Shown: positions 54,103-63,761, numbered from the stretch's first letter. The stretch is 64,000 nucleotides of DNA from Streptosporangium carneum (GCF_027922005.1 NZ_BSEV01000005.1:1-64000), one strand, 5' to 3'. The notes: generated by a model not told the origin, from the sequence alone. A program made the numbers and translations.

Positions 54103-55593
54103 ATGCCCTCTGTCACCCTGCCCGAAGAGAAGTCACCCAAGAGGGAGACGGACAGGATGTCGCACGCCTCCTTCGCTTTGCGAGGGATTCCGTTGGTGCT
54201 CCACCTCAACGGCCCCCTGGATGTTCCCGCGCTGCTGCGCGCGTGCGCCGCCGTAGCGGAGCGGCACCCCGTGCTCGGCCCGGTCAGGGTGGCCAGGGTC
54301 GAGTCGTCGCCCGAGCGCTACCCGGGGGTCGCGGCGGCCGAGGTGGCCCGACCCTTCGACCTGGAGAACGGCCCGCTCGCCCGGTTCACCCTGGTCAGGG
54401 TGGGGCGGGACCGCAACAGGCTGATCTTCACGGCACACGGCAGGGTGTTCGACGGCTGTTCGAAGGACGTCCTGGTCCACGACCTGGCCGACGCGTACTT
54501 CTCACGCGCCGCGCCGCCCGGGCCCGCCGTGCCGTACGGCGAGCGGGGCACGGCCGCCGAGGCGGCGGAGGCGGACAGTACGGCGGCACGGACGTTCTGG
54601 CGGGACAGGGGACACGCCCCGCAGGGACTCGTCCTGCCGGGGCTGCGCGCGACCGCCCACGGCGTCGGCCCCGGCGAGATCGTCGAGATGGTGCTCGCGG
54701 GGGCGGAGTTCCAGGCGTTCGCCGCCGCCGCGACCACCCTGGGCGCCACCAGGTTCGAGCTGCTCGTGGCCGCCGTCGGCGTGCTGCTGCGCCGCTACGG
54801 CAACACGGGCTCACCGCTCGCACTCGCCCTCGGCACCCGCACCGACCACACCCGCGACCACATAGGCCCCTTCGTCGCCGAGATGCCGTTCGCCGCCTGC
54901 CCGAGCCTCGACGAGACCCTTCCCGTCTATCTGCGCGCGGTCAGATCCGAGCTGCGCGAGCTCTACCGGCACCGGCACGCGCCGCCGGAGACCGTCCTGC
55001 GCCCCGTCCTGCTCGGCTACCGCAGGAGGGCGGCGGCGCCGTACTTCCCGGGAGTCGGCACCGGCGTCGAGTGGACGGTCTTCAACGGCGCGGCCCGTGG
55101 CGTGCTGCACCTCGAGGCGGTGGACGGGGACATGAGCCTCACCCTCGGCCTCCGCTTCAACCCGCTCGCGATCGGCCACGACGACGTGGCCCGCGTGGCG
55201 GGGCACCTGCGCGCCCTGCTGCGCGCGATCGCCGCAGAACCGCGCGCGAAAGTCGCCGACCTGGCCGCGCCGGTCCACCCAGAACCCGACGAGGAGCCCC
55301 CAGTGACCGAGCTGTTCTCCCCGGCAGAAAACGCCGCCTCCCCGTCCTCGGAACAGGAGGACGAGGTGGTCGCACAGGTACGCCAGATCTGGCAGGAGGT
55401 CCTCCGCCTCGACGACATCGGCCTCGACGAGGACCTCTACGACCTCGGCGGCCACTCGCTGACCATCACGCAGATCATCGCCAGGGCCCGTCGCAGGCTG
55501 GGCGTCGAGGTCTCCCTCGACGTCTTCTTCGACACCCCCACCATCGCGGGCATGGCCGAGGAGGTCTCGCGGCTGCGGGGAGATAACGCGTGA
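54103..55593 (+). CDS. NRPS didomain protein: degenerate condensation domain + carrier
   Basis: 496 residues. Residues about 25-400 have the fold of a condensation domain, but the core motif reads AHGRVFDG: first His and Asp-Gly are kept, the catalytic second His is Gly, and the C1 motif is missing. A peptidyl carrier follows, with DLGGHSLTITQIIARARRRL (phosphopantetheine Ser near residue 450). There is no adenylation domain, so its carrier must be loaded in trans. ATG 54103 follows TTCGGGGGCG. It overlaps the next NRPS gene by four bases (GTGA). It may act as a docking or structural condensation domain presenting a starter acid. Confidence 0.85.
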   Translation: MPSVTLPEEKSPKRETDRMSHASFALRGIPLVLHLNGPLDVPALLRACAAVAERHPVLGPVRVARVESSPERYPGVAAAEVARPFDLENGPLARFTLVRVGRDRNRLIFTAHGRVFDGCSKDVLVHDLADAYFSRAAPPGPAVPYGERGTAAEAAEADSTAARTFWRDRGHAPQGLVLPGLRATAHGVGPGEIVEMVLAGAEFQAFAAAATTLGATRFELLVAAVGVLLRRYGNTGSPLALALGTRTDHTRDHIGPFVAEMPFAACPSLDETLPVYLRAVRSELRELYRHRHAPPETVLRPVLLGYRRRAAAPYFPGVGTGVEWTVFNGAARGVLHLEAVDGDMSLTLGLRFNPLAIGHDDVARVAGHLRALLRAIAAEPRAKVADLAAPVHPEPDEEPPVTELFSPAENAASPSSEQEDEVVAQVRQIWQEVLRLDDIGLDEDLYDLGGHSLTITQIIARARRRLGVEVSLDVFFDTPTIAGMAEEVSRLRGDNA

Positions 55594-58500
55594 GCGCGCT
55601 CTCCCCCGCGCAGGAGCGCCTGTGGTTCCTCGACCGGCTCACGCCGGGAGACGGCGCCTACAACATAGTCGTCTGCGAGCGGCTGACCGGGCGGATCGAC
55701 GCCGACGCCCTGGAACAGGCGCTGAGCGAGATCGTCGCCAGGCACGAGGCGCTGCGCACGGTCTTTCCCGAGGCGGGCGGCGCCCCCGTCGCCAGAGTCC
55801 TCGACCCGACGCCCGTGGTGATGGAGCGTCTCGACGCGCCCTCCGAGGACCAGGCGCTCCAGGAGGCGCTCGCCGAGCGGAGCAACCAGCCGTTCGACCT
55901 GGCCGCGGGACCGCTGCTGCGCGTGAGCCTGCTGCGCGTCGGGCCGCAGGAGCACATCCTCCTGCTGGTCATGCACCACATCGCCGGGGACGCCTGGTCG
56001 ATCGAGGAGATCCTGTTCGCCGAGCTGGCCGAGCTGTACGCCGCCTTCGCCGCGGGACTGCCCTCGCCGCTCGCGCCGCCGTCCCTGCAGTACGGCGACC
56101 ATGTGCGCGGGCAGCACGAGCGACCCGCGGACGTCGCGGGCCCGGCGAGGGAGCTCGCGGGCGTCTCGGTGCTCGACCTGCCGACGGACAGGCCGCGCCC
56201 CGCCGTACGGTCGACCGACGGAGAGCTGGTGATCCACCGCGTCCCGCTCGAACTGTGGCAGCGGCTCACCGAGCTGGCCAGGACCAGGCGGTGCACCCCG
56301 TTCATGGCCCTCATGGCCGCCTACCAGGTTCTGCTGTCCCGCTACAGCGGGCAGGAGGACTTCTGCGTCGGCACCCCCGTCGCCGGGCGTGACGACGAGG
56401 ACTTCGAGTCCGTCTTCGGCATCTTCATCAACACCCTGGCCATCCGCGCCGACCTCGGAGGCGACCCGTCGTTCGAGGAGATCCTCAAGCGGGTGCGGCG
56501 GCGCGCCTTCACCATGTACGGCCACGCCGCCGTGCCGTTCGAACGGCTGGTCGGCGAGCTGCGGCTCGGCGGCGACCCCGCGAGGACCCCGCTGTTCCAG
56601 ACGATGCTGACCCTCGGCAACCCCGAGGCGGGCTCGATCGAGCTCCAGGGCCTGCGCTCCGAGCCGGTGGTCTCCGGGCTGGTGGCCGCCAAGTACGACC
56701 TGGCCCTGAACGTGGTCGTCTACCCGACGCACCTGCAGCTGATGTTCGACTACAGCACCGCCCTGTACGACCGGTCGACCGTGGAGCGGATGGCCGTCCA
56801 CTTCGAGACGCTGCTCGGCTCGATCGTCGACGCCCCGGGGCGTCGGCTGTCCGAGCTGGAGATCCTGCCGGAGTCCGAGCGCGCGATCGTCCTCGGCGAA
56901 CCCCCGGAGGACCTGGCCTGGGACGCGGGAGCCCTCCTGCTCGACCATCTGGTCGCCCGGCAGGCCGCCCGCACCCCGGACGCCCCGGCCGTCGTCACCG
57001 AGGAGGCGGTGCTCACCTACGGTGAGCTGGACCGGGCCGCGAACGCCCTCGCCGCCCGGCTGCGCGCCCTGCTGGCGCAGGCGCGGCCCGCGGGGGACGG
57101 CGTCCACCCGGGCGCGCGGGTCGCGCTCGGGTTGCCCGCGAGCCCGGAGGCGATCGTGGCGCTGCTGGGCGTCCTCAAGGCGGGAGCCGCCTACGTGCCG
57201 CTGGACCCCGCCCAGCCCGCCGAGCGACTCGGCCGTCTTCTGGCGGACTCCGGCGCGGCCGTGGTGATCGCCGACGGGGCGGAGTTCGCCGGGTTCACCG
57301 GGCCGGTCGTGACGCGCGCCGACCTCGCCCTGTGGGCGGCGGCGGAGGAGGAGGCCGAGACGCCCAGGAGCGCGCTCAGGCACCCCGACCAGGCCGCCTA
57401 CGTGATCTACACCTCCGGCTCGACCGGCAGCCCCAAGGGGGTCATGGTCGGCCACCGGACCCTTTCCCACCTGGCCAGGTCGTTTCGCGACCTGCACGGG
57501 TTCGGCCCGGGGGAGCGGGTGCTCATGGTCCCGCCGCTCAGCTTCGACGCCTCGGCGGGAGACGTCTTCCCCGCGCTGATCAGCGGCGCCGCCCTGGTGC
57601 TGCACCCCGAGACCGCCTCGCTCACGGGGCCCGCGCTCGCGGAGCTGTGCGCCAGGCGCGCGGTCACCATGGTCGACGCCGCCTCGGCCCTGTGGCAGCA
57701 GTGGGTCGACGACCTGGACGCGGCGGGCGTCCAGGTCGGCGAACCGCTCACGACGATGATGGTCGGCGGGGAGAGCATCCCGGTCGAGCGCCTGCGGACC
57801 TGGGCCAGGCTCTCCGGAGGGCGGGTGGCCTTCCACAACCACTACGGCCCGACGGAGGCGACCGTCTGCGCCACCTCCTACCGCACGGTCGACGGCGCCG
57901 AACTGGGCGCGGCCACCCATCTGCCGATCGGCGCCGCGCTCCCGCACACCCGCGTCTACGTCCTCGACCGGCACGGCAACCCGGCCCCGACAGGCGTGCC
58001 CGGCGAGGTGCACATCGGCGGGGAGTGCCTGGCCCACGGCTACCTCGGCCGTCCCGGGCTGACCGCGGCCCGGTTCGTGCCCGACCCGTTCTCCCCGCGC
58101 GCCGGAGCCAGAATGTACGCCACGGGCGACCTGGCCAGGCGGCGTCCCGACGGGAACCTGGAGTTCCTCGGCAGGACCGACCGGCAGCTGAAGGTCAACG
58201 GCAACCGGATCGAGCCCGGCGAGGTCGAGGCGGCGTGCCTCGCCTGCCCGGGGGTCCGCGAGGCCGTCGTCGTCGCCGACGGCCGGAGGCTGATCGCCTA
58301 CCTCGTCGGCGAACCGCCCACGACCGCCGGACTGCGCGCCTTCCTCGCGGGCAGGCTTCCCGCGTACATGATCCCCGCGGTCGCCGTCACGCTCCCCGCC
58401 CTGCCGCTGACCCCGCACGGCAAGGTCGACTTCGGGGCGCTGCCCGAGCCCGACCGGGACGCCGCGCCGCCGTACGAGCCGCCGAGGCAGGGCACGGAAC

Positions 58501-59861
58501 GGGCGCTCGCCGAGATCTGGGCGCGGATGCTCGGCGCGAAACCCGGCAGGAAGGACAACTTCTTCGCCCTGGGCGGCCACTCGCTGCTGGTGCCGCAGGT
58601 CGTCTCCGCCGTCGCGGCCGAGCTGGGGGTCACGGTCCCGATGACCGAGGTCTTCGCCGCCGCGACCCTGGCGGAACTGGCCGAGGTCGTCGGCGGCAGG
58701 CCGGCCGAGGTCGTCGACCTGCGCGCGGAGGCGGTCCTGCCCGGCGACGTCGCCTTCGGCGGCGCGCCGATCCCCCAGGGGCCGCCGCGCCGGGTGCTGC
58801 TCACCGGGGCGACCGGCTTCCTCGGGGCCTACCTCCTCGCCGAGCTGCTGCGCGTCACGGAGGCGACCGTCCACTGCCTGGTCAGGGGAGACGAGCCCGC
58901 CGAGCGGCTGCGCGCCAACCTCGAACGGTACGGACTGTGGGACGACCGGGTCGCCCACAGGATCGTTCCGGAGAGCGGCGAGCTGGGCGTCGCGAGACTC
59001 GGCCTGTGGGACGGGCGTTTCACCGAGCTGGCCGACACGGTCGACCTCGTCGTGCACAACGGCGCCCTGGTCAACTTCGCGCTGCCGTACCGGCGGCTGC
59101 GGGGGGCCAACGTGGACGGCGTCCTGGAGATCCTGCGCCTGGCGTCGAGCGGCCGGATCACCGCCCCCGTCCACCTGGTGTCCACCCTCGGCGTGCACCT
59201 GACCCCCGGCGAGCGCACGGTCAGGGAGGGGGACCCGCTGCCCGATCCCGGCCTGCTCCACCTCGGCTACGACCAGAGCAAGTGGGTCGCCGACCGGCTG
59301 GCCGAGACGGCCCGCCGCACCGGGCTGCCGATCTCGATCCACCGCCCCGCCAGGGTCTCCGCCGACAGCCGCACGGGACAGGCCATGCCCGGCGACTTCC
59401 TCGGCAGGCTCTTCGAGACCTGCGTGCGGCTGGGCGCGGTGCCCGACGGGGAACGGCTCGACATGGCGCCGGTCGACCACGTCGCCTCGGCGATCGTCCA
59501 CCTGGCGTCGAGCGGGGCGACCGGCGACTTCCACTACCACAACCCCCGCACGCTGCGCTCCGCAGTGCTGGCCGAGGGCCTGACCAGGCACGGCTTCCCG
59601 GTACGGCTCACCCCCGGCGACGAGTGGCGCAGGCTGGTCCGCGACCGGCTCGCCGTCGGCGACGACCTGCCGATCGCCCTCTACCCCGGCTTCTTCGCCG
59701 AGTACGGCGAGCAGGCGGGGCCGTCCTTCGACTGCTCGGCCACCGAGGAGAGACTCGCCCGCGCCGGGCTGGCCTGCCCGGCCGCCGACGCCGAGCTGCT
59801 CGACCGCTACCTGGACCACTACGTCGACACCGGGGTGCTCGTCGGAGGCTGCCGTGCATGA
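55590..59861 (+). CDS. NRPS module C-A-T with terminal thioester reductase
   Basis: 1423 residues. C domain (about 1-430): LSPAQERLWFLDRL, RHEALRTVF and MHHIAGDAW (HHxxxDA, catalytic His kept). A domain (about 440-950): AYVIYTSGSTGSPKGVM near 603, NHYGPTEATVCA near 749, YATGDLARRRPDGNLEF near 842, LPLTPHGKVD near 940. T domain: NFFALGGHSLLVPQVV near 995. R domain (about 1065-1423): LLTGATGFLGAYLLAEL for NADPH and the GYDQSKW Tyr/Lys pair near 1226. The chain should leave as an aldehyde or alcohol. A pocket read by eye gives D-A-G-D-M-G-H-V-C-K, unlike the usual proline code. Confidence 0.94.
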   Translation: MSALSPAQERLWFLDRLTPGDGAYNIVVCERLTGRIDADALEQALSEIVARHEALRTVFPEAGGAPVARVLDPTPVVMERLDAPSEDQALQEALAERSNQPFDLAAGPLLRVSLLRVGPQEHILLLVMHHIAGDAWSIEEILFAELAELYAAFAAGLPSPLAPPSLQYGDHVRGQHERPADVAGPARELAGVSVLDLPTDRPRPAVRSTDGELVIHRVPLELWQRLTELARTRRCTPFMALMAAYQVLLSRYSGQEDFCVGTPVAGRDDEDFESVFGIFINTLAIRADLGGDPSFEEILKRVRRRAFTMYGHAAVPFERLVGELRLGGDPARTPLFQTMLTLGNPEAGSIELQGLRSEPVVSGLVAAKYDLALNVVVYPTHLQLMFDYSTALYDRSTVERMAVHFETLLGSIVDAPGRRLSELEILPESERAIVLGEPPEDLAWDAGALLLDHLVARQAARTPDAPAVVTEEAVLTYGELDRAANALAARLRALLAQARPAGDGVHPGARVALGLPASPEAIVALLGVLKAGAAYVPLDPAQPAERLGRLLADSGAAVVIADGAEFAGFTGPVVTRADLALWAAAEEEAETPRSALRHPDQAAYVIYTSGSTGSPKGVMVGHRTLSHLARSFRDLHGFGPGERVLMVPPLSFDASAGDVFPALISGAALVLHPETASLTGPALAELCARRAVTMVDAASALWQQWVDDLDAAGVQVGEPLTTMMVGGESIPVERLRTWARLSGGRVAFHNHYGPTEATVCATSYRTVDGAELGAATHLPIGAALPHTRVYVLDRHGNPAPTGVPGEVHIGGECLAHGYLGRPGLTAARFVPDPFSPRAGARMYATGDLARRRPDGNLEFLGRTDRQLKVNGNRIEPGEVEAACLACPGVREAVVVADGRRLIAYLVGEPPTTAGLRAFLAGRLPAYMIPAVAVTLPALPLTPHGKVDFGALPEPDRDAAPPYEPPRQGTERALAEIWARMLGAKPGRKDNFFALGGHSLLVPQVVSAVAAELGVTVPMTEVFAAATLAELAEVVGGRPAEVVDLRAEAVLPGDVAFGGAPIPQGPPRRVLLTGATGFLGAYLLAELLRVTEATVHCLVRGDEPAERLRANLERYGLWDDRVAHRIVPESGELGVARLGLWDGRFTELADTVDLVVHNGALVNFALPYRRLRGANVDGVLEILRLASSGRITAPVHLVSTLGVHLTPGERTVREGDPLPDPGLLHLGYDQSKWVADRLAETARRTGLPISIHRPARVSADSRTGQAMPGDFLGRLFETCVRLGAVPDGERLDMAPVDHVASAIVHLASSGATGDFHYHNPRTLRSAVLAEGLTRHGFPVRLTPGDEWRRLVRDRLAVGDDLPIALYPGFFAEYGEQAGPSFDCSATEERLARAGLACPAADAELLDRYLDHYVDTGVLVGGCRA

Positions 59862-61338
59862 CGGCATCCGCAGATTCGTCGTGATCTGGGCGGCGCAGCT
59901 GCTGTCGATCATCGGGTCGAGCCTGACCGGGTTCGTGCTCGGCGTCTGGGTCTACCAGCGCACCGGCTCGGCCACCGAGTTCGTGCTGATCATGCTCTGC
60001 GCGGTGCTTCCCGAGGTGCTGCTGTCGCCGCTGGCGGGGTCGATGGCCGACCGGCTGGACCGCAGGCGGATGCTCATGACCGCCGACGCCGGAGCCGCCG
60101 TGACGACGGGCGTCCTGGCGGTGCTGCTGGCCGGCGGCGCGCTCGAGGTCTGGCACGTCTACGTGATCACGGTGGTCGGCTCCGTCTTCGGCGCCTTCCA
60201 CATGGCCGCCTACCACTCGATGATGCCGCTGATCATGCCGCAGCGGCACCTCGGCCGCGCCAACGGCCTGATGCAGGTCGCGGACGCGGTCCACATCGCG
60301 GCGCCGCTGCTGGCGGGAACGCTCCTGGTGACCGTCGGGATCACCGGCGTCGTCGTGATCGACCTCGCCACCTTCCTGGTCACCAGGGTGGTCATGTTCG
60401 CCGTACGGCTGCCGGCCGAGGTCACCCGCCCCGGCGGCGCCGTCACCGAGTCCCAGCCGCTGGGCAGAGACCTGTCGTTCGGCTGGCGGCACCTGCGGGC
60501 CAGGCCCGGCCTGTTCCGGCTGGTCGTGCTGCTGGCCGTCTACAACCTGCTGTTCGGCATGTCCGGCGTGCTGGTCCAGCCGCTGATCCTGTCGTTCGGG
60601 TCGGCGGCCGTGCTCGGCGCGCTGATGTTCGCGGGCGGCGCGGGCGTCTTCGCCGGCGGCCTCGCGCTGAGCGCGTGGGGCGGCCCGAAACGCAGGGTGC
60701 GGGGCGTCGTGGCGTTCGCGGCGCTCGGCGGGGCGCTGCTCGCCCTGCACAGCCTCGCCCCCTCACCCTGGCTGATCGCGGTCGTCGCACCCGCCTTCCT
60801 GTTCACACTCCCGTTCGTGCAGGGCACGGCGATGACCGTGCTGCAGCTGAAGACGGAACCGGCGGCGCTCGGCCGGGTGCTCAGCACGGTCCGCACCCTC
60901 ACCCAGACGGCGACCGTGCTCGCCTACCTGCTCGCGGGTCCCCTCGTCGACCGGGTCCTCGAACCCGCCATGGCGCGGGACGGAGCCCTCGCGAGCAGCC
61001 TCGGCGCCGTGATCGGCACCGGGAGAGGACGAGGCGTCGCCGCCGTCTTCCTCATGGCGGGCCTCGCCCTGCTGGTGCTCGCCCCGCTTCTGTACCTCCA
61101 GCCCCGCCTCCGCGGGGTGGAGACCGAACTTCCCGACGCCGAGGACGTGCACCGACCGGAGCCCGTCACCCAGGAGACCCCCGTCGCGCACCGGCCTTCC
61201 GGCGACCCCGACGCCCCCGCCGGCCCCTCGGGGCACGGCGGGGAGGCGGGCCCGGAGGCGGGGAGCGAGTCGCCCGACGTCGCGCAGACCGCGCGAACCG
61301 CGCAAGGAGACAGCGATGCCGTTCTATCTCGACCCTGA
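59854..61338 (+). CDS. MFS exporter of the NRPS cluster
   Basis: 494-residue major facilitator with about twelve hydrophobic segments. It opens WAAQLLSIIGSSLTGFVLGV, with loop 2-3 LLSPLAGSMADRLDRRRMLM, the family's usual motif A. It resembles MFS_3/enterobactin exporter-like drug pumps. An unusual C-terminal tail of about 75 residues (from near residue 420) is rich in Pro, Glu, Gly and Asp. It overlaps the NRPS gene by 8 bp and the methyltransferase gene by 23 bp, so it is within the same transcript. Likely product export and self-protection. Confidence 0.88.
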   Translation: MHDGIRRFVVIWAAQLLSIIGSSLTGFVLGVWVYQRTGSATEFVLIMLCAVLPEVLLSPLAGSMADRLDRRRMLMTADAGAAVTTGVLAVLLAGGALEVWHVYVITVVGSVFGAFHMAAYHSMMPLIMPQRHLGRANGLMQVADAVHIAAPLLAGTLLVTVGITGVVVIDLATFLVTRVVMFAVRLPAEVTRPGGAVTESQPLGRDLSFGWRHLRARPGLFRLVVLLAVYNLLFGMSGVLVQPLILSFGSAAVLGALMFAGGAGVFAGGLALSAWGGPKRRVRGVVAFAALGGALLALHSLAPSPWLIAVVAPAFLFTLPFVQGTAMTVLQLKTEPAALGRVLSTVRTLTQTATVLAYLLAGPLVDRVLEPAMARDGALASSLGAVIGTGRGRGVAAVFLMAGLALLVLAPLLYLQPRLRGVETELPDAEDVHRPEPVTQETPVAHRPSGDPDAPAGPSGHGGEAGPEAGSESPDVAQTARTAQGDSDAVLSRP

Positions 61339-62428
61339 GGACCTCAGATACCAGGCGCCAGGACCGCACCTCGACCTGATCGGGTCGATGGCGTTCCGCG
61401 CGGCCGGCGCAGCCCAGCGATTAGGGGTCTTCGAGACGCTCCTGTCAGGCCCGCTCCCCGTGGCGGAGCTGGCGGCCAGGACGGGCACGGACGCGGGAAC
61501 CCTGCCCGTGCTGCTGGACGCGCTCGTCTCCTTCGGCTACCTCGACAGGACGCAGGAAGGGGGCTACGCCAACAGCCCGATGACGGCCGGCTCCCTCGAC
61601 CGGCGGGCCCCCTGGAGCTACGCCCCCGCCCTGGCCTTCTGGCAGGACCTGCTGGGCGAACTGTGGGACGGGCTTGAGGAGTCCGTCAGGACCGGCAGGC
61701 CGCAGGCCGACTTCTACGCGTGGCTGGAGAGGCGCCCGGACACCCTGCGGGAGTTCCAGACCATGCTGGACGGAATGGCGGCGGGGCTCGCCCCGCTCAT
61801 CGCGGAGAGCGCTCCCGCTCCGGGGAGGCGGCTGCTCGACGTCGGTGGCGGCCACGCCCGCTACAGCATCGCCTTCTGCCAGGTCCACCCGGAACTCACC
61901 GCGACGATCGTCGACCTGCCCGCCGCCCTCGAGGGCGGCAGGGCCAGGATCGAGGAGGCGGGACTGGGCGGGCGCGTCACCACGCTTCCCGGCGACGTGA
62001 CCAGGAGTGATCTCGGCACGGGCTACGACACCGCGCTGCTGTTCAACCTCTGTCACGGGTTCGACGAGGCGGCCAACCGTGAGCTGCTCGGCAGGGTCGC
62101 CGCCGCGTTGCGGCCGGGCGGCACGGTGCTGGTCCTCGAGACGTTCGCGGACCTGCCCCGGGAGACGCCCCCGGTGACCGAGGCGTTCATCAGGGCCTTC
62201 AGCCTCAACCTCGCCGTCACCCAGGGCGGCCGCACCCACACCTTCGCCGACGTGGCCGGCTGGCTGGCCGACGCCGGGTTCGAAGTGGCCGAGCGGCGCG
62301 GCCTCGGCGGCCCCGACGAGCTGCTCGTCGCCCGGCTGCCCGAGACGGCCGTGCCGTCCGCCCCGCACCCGGAAGCCGGGGCCCGCCCCCTGCTCCCCGC
62401 CGCCTGGACCATGGAGGAAGGCCGATGA
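61316..62428 (+). CDS. SAM-dependent methyltransferase (O-methyltransferase_2-type fold)
   Basis: 370 residues: an N-terminal dimerisation/winged-helix part (AFRAAGAAQRLGVFETLLSG) and a C-terminal SAM domain with RLLDVGGGHARYSIAFCQVH near residue 176 and ALRPGGTVLVLETFADLP. Its position next to a kynurenine monooxygenase is like the C-methyltransferases of 3-hydroxykynurenine in sibiromycin- and actinomycin-type precursor routes; the substrate is inferred. Leu36 is encoded by TTA (61421-61423), so translation may need the bldA tRNA. Start ATG 61316 with AAGGAGA ahead. It overlaps the KMO gene by four bases. Confidence 0.85.
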   Translation: MPFYLDPEDLRYQAPGPHLDLIGSMAFRAAGAAQRLGVFETLLSGPLPVAELAARTGTDAGTLPVLLDALVSFGYLDRTQEGGYANSPMTAGSLDRRAPWSYAPALAFWQDLLGELWDGLEESVRTGRPQADFYAWLERRPDTLREFQTMLDGMAAGLAPLIAESAPAPGRRLLDVGGGHARYSIAFCQVHPELTATIVDLPAALEGGRARIEEAGLGGRVTTLPGDVTRSDLGTGYDTALLFNLCHGFDEAANRELLGRVAAALRPGGTVLVLETFADLPRETPPVTEAFIRAFSLNLAVTQGGRTHTFADVAGWLADAGFEVAERRGLGGPDELLVARLPETAVPSAPHPEAGARPLLPAAWTMEEGR

Positions 62429-63759
62429 CGCGCAGGATCCTCGTCGTCGGCGCGGGACCGGCCGGCACGCTCCTGTCCTGTTACCTGGCACGGCGAGGGT
62501 TCCAGGTGGACGTCTACGAGCGGCGTCCCGACCCCCGGCTCCTCGACGAGGACGAGAGTAGATCGATCAACCTGGGCCTGTCGGCCAGGGGCATCAGGGC
62601 GCTCGAGGACGTCGGCCTGATGGGGACGTTGTGGCCGCTCACCGTGGCGATGCGAGGCAGGGCCATCCACCTGCCCGGCGGCGGGGCCCCCTTCCAGCCC
62701 TACGGCGCGCACGACGGGGAGATCCTCCACTCGGTGCTGCGCCGCGACCTGATCACCACGCTGGTCGACCACGCGGAGGCACAGGCCGGGGTGAGCTTCC
62801 ACTTCGGGCACCGGCTCGTCGACCTCGACCGCGAGGCGGCGGCCGTACGCCTGGTCCAGGAGGAGACCGGAGCCGAGATCACCGTCTCCGGCGACGCCGT
62901 GATCGGCGCCGACGGCGCGTTCTCGCAGGTGCGGACCCGCATGCAGCACGGCCTCACGGCGGACAACCACCAGGAGTTCCTGGAGTGGGGCTACAAGGAG
63001 CTGACCATCCCGGCCGCCGACGACGGCTCGGCCAGGACCAGGCTGGAGGCGCTGCACGTCTGGCCGGGTGAGGACGCCCTCATCGTCGCCCACCCCAACC
63101 GCGACAACTCCCTCACCGGAACCCTCTTCCTGCCGGTCGAGCGGTTCGACGAGATCACCGACCCCGAGGCGCTCTTCGAGGAGCGCTTCCCCGACGCGCT
63201 GGAGCTCATGCCGTACCTCGCCAAGGAGTACGCCGAGCACCCGGTCGGCCACCTGGTGTCGATCCGCACCTCCCACTGGCACTACCGGGACAGGGTGGCG
63301 CTGATCGGCGACGCCTGCCACGCGGTCTACCCCTTCTACGGCCAGGGCATGAACTCCGCGCTCGAGGACTGCACGGTCCTGGACCGCTGCCTCGGCGAGC
63401 ACCCCGGCGACCTCGGCGCGGCGTTCGCCGCCTACCAGCGACTGCGCAAGCCCCACACCGACGTGCTGGACGAACTGTCCAAACAGAACTTCGTCGAGCT
63501 GCGCGACCGGCTCAGATCCCCGCTCCACCTGGCCCGCAAGAAGGCCGACCTGCTGCTCGCCCGGCTCCTGCCGGGACGGTGGGTCCCGCTCTACACGATG
63601 GTCTCGCACACCACCACCCCGTACGCGGACGCGCTGGCCCGTGCCCGGCGTCAGGACGCGATCCTGCGCCGGGCGGGAGCGGGCGGCCTCGCCGCGCTGG
63701 TCGCCGGTGTGGTGGCCGGTGCGGCGCTCAGGGCACGGCGGAACCGGAAGGGCCGTTGA
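62425..63759 (+). CDS. kmo: Kynurenine 3-monooxygenase
   Basis: FAD-dependent hydroxylase turning kynurenine into 3-hydroxykynurenine. The 444-residue protein has the FAD motif ILVVGAGPAGTLLSCYLARR, the Arg/Tyr substrate region (SRSINLGLSARG), ALIGDACHAVYPFYGQGMNS near residue 292 and the KMO-specific end MVSHTTTPYADALARAR. Ahead of the basic C-terminus lies a hydrophobic stretch (GLAALVAGVVAGAAL), like the membrane anchor of eukaryotic KMO and unusual for a bacterial one. In this operon it most likely makes the aromatic precursor for the NRPS. Confidence 0.9.
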   Translation: MTRRILVVGAGPAGTLLSCYLARRGFQVDVYERRPDPRLLDEDESRSINLGLSARGIRALEDVGLMGTLWPLTVAMRGRAIHLPGGGAPFQPYGAHDGEILHSVLRRDLITTLVDHAEAQAGVSFHFGHRLVDLDREAAAVRLVQEETGAEITVSGDAVIGADGAFSQVRTRMQHGLTADNHQEFLEWGYKELTIPAADDGSARTRLEALHVWPGEDALIVAHPNRDNSLTGTLFLPVERFDEITDPEALFEERFPDALELMPYLAKEYAEHPVGHLVSIRTSHWHYRDRVALIGDACHAVYPFYGQGMNSALEDCTVLDRCLGEHPGDLGAAFAAYQRLRKPHTDVLDELSKQNFVELRDRLRSPLHLARKKADLLLARLLPGRWVPLYTMVSHTTTPYADALARARRQDAILRRAGAGGLAALVAGVVAGAALRARRNRKGR

Positions 63760-63761
63760 CC

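Noticed and set aside
55437-59912. A 1491-codon open frame antisense to the NRPS
   Set aside because: Its translation is His/Arg/Gly/Gln-rich low-complexity with no domain, the mirror of a high-GC gene's codon bias; the plus strand has all NRPS motifs.
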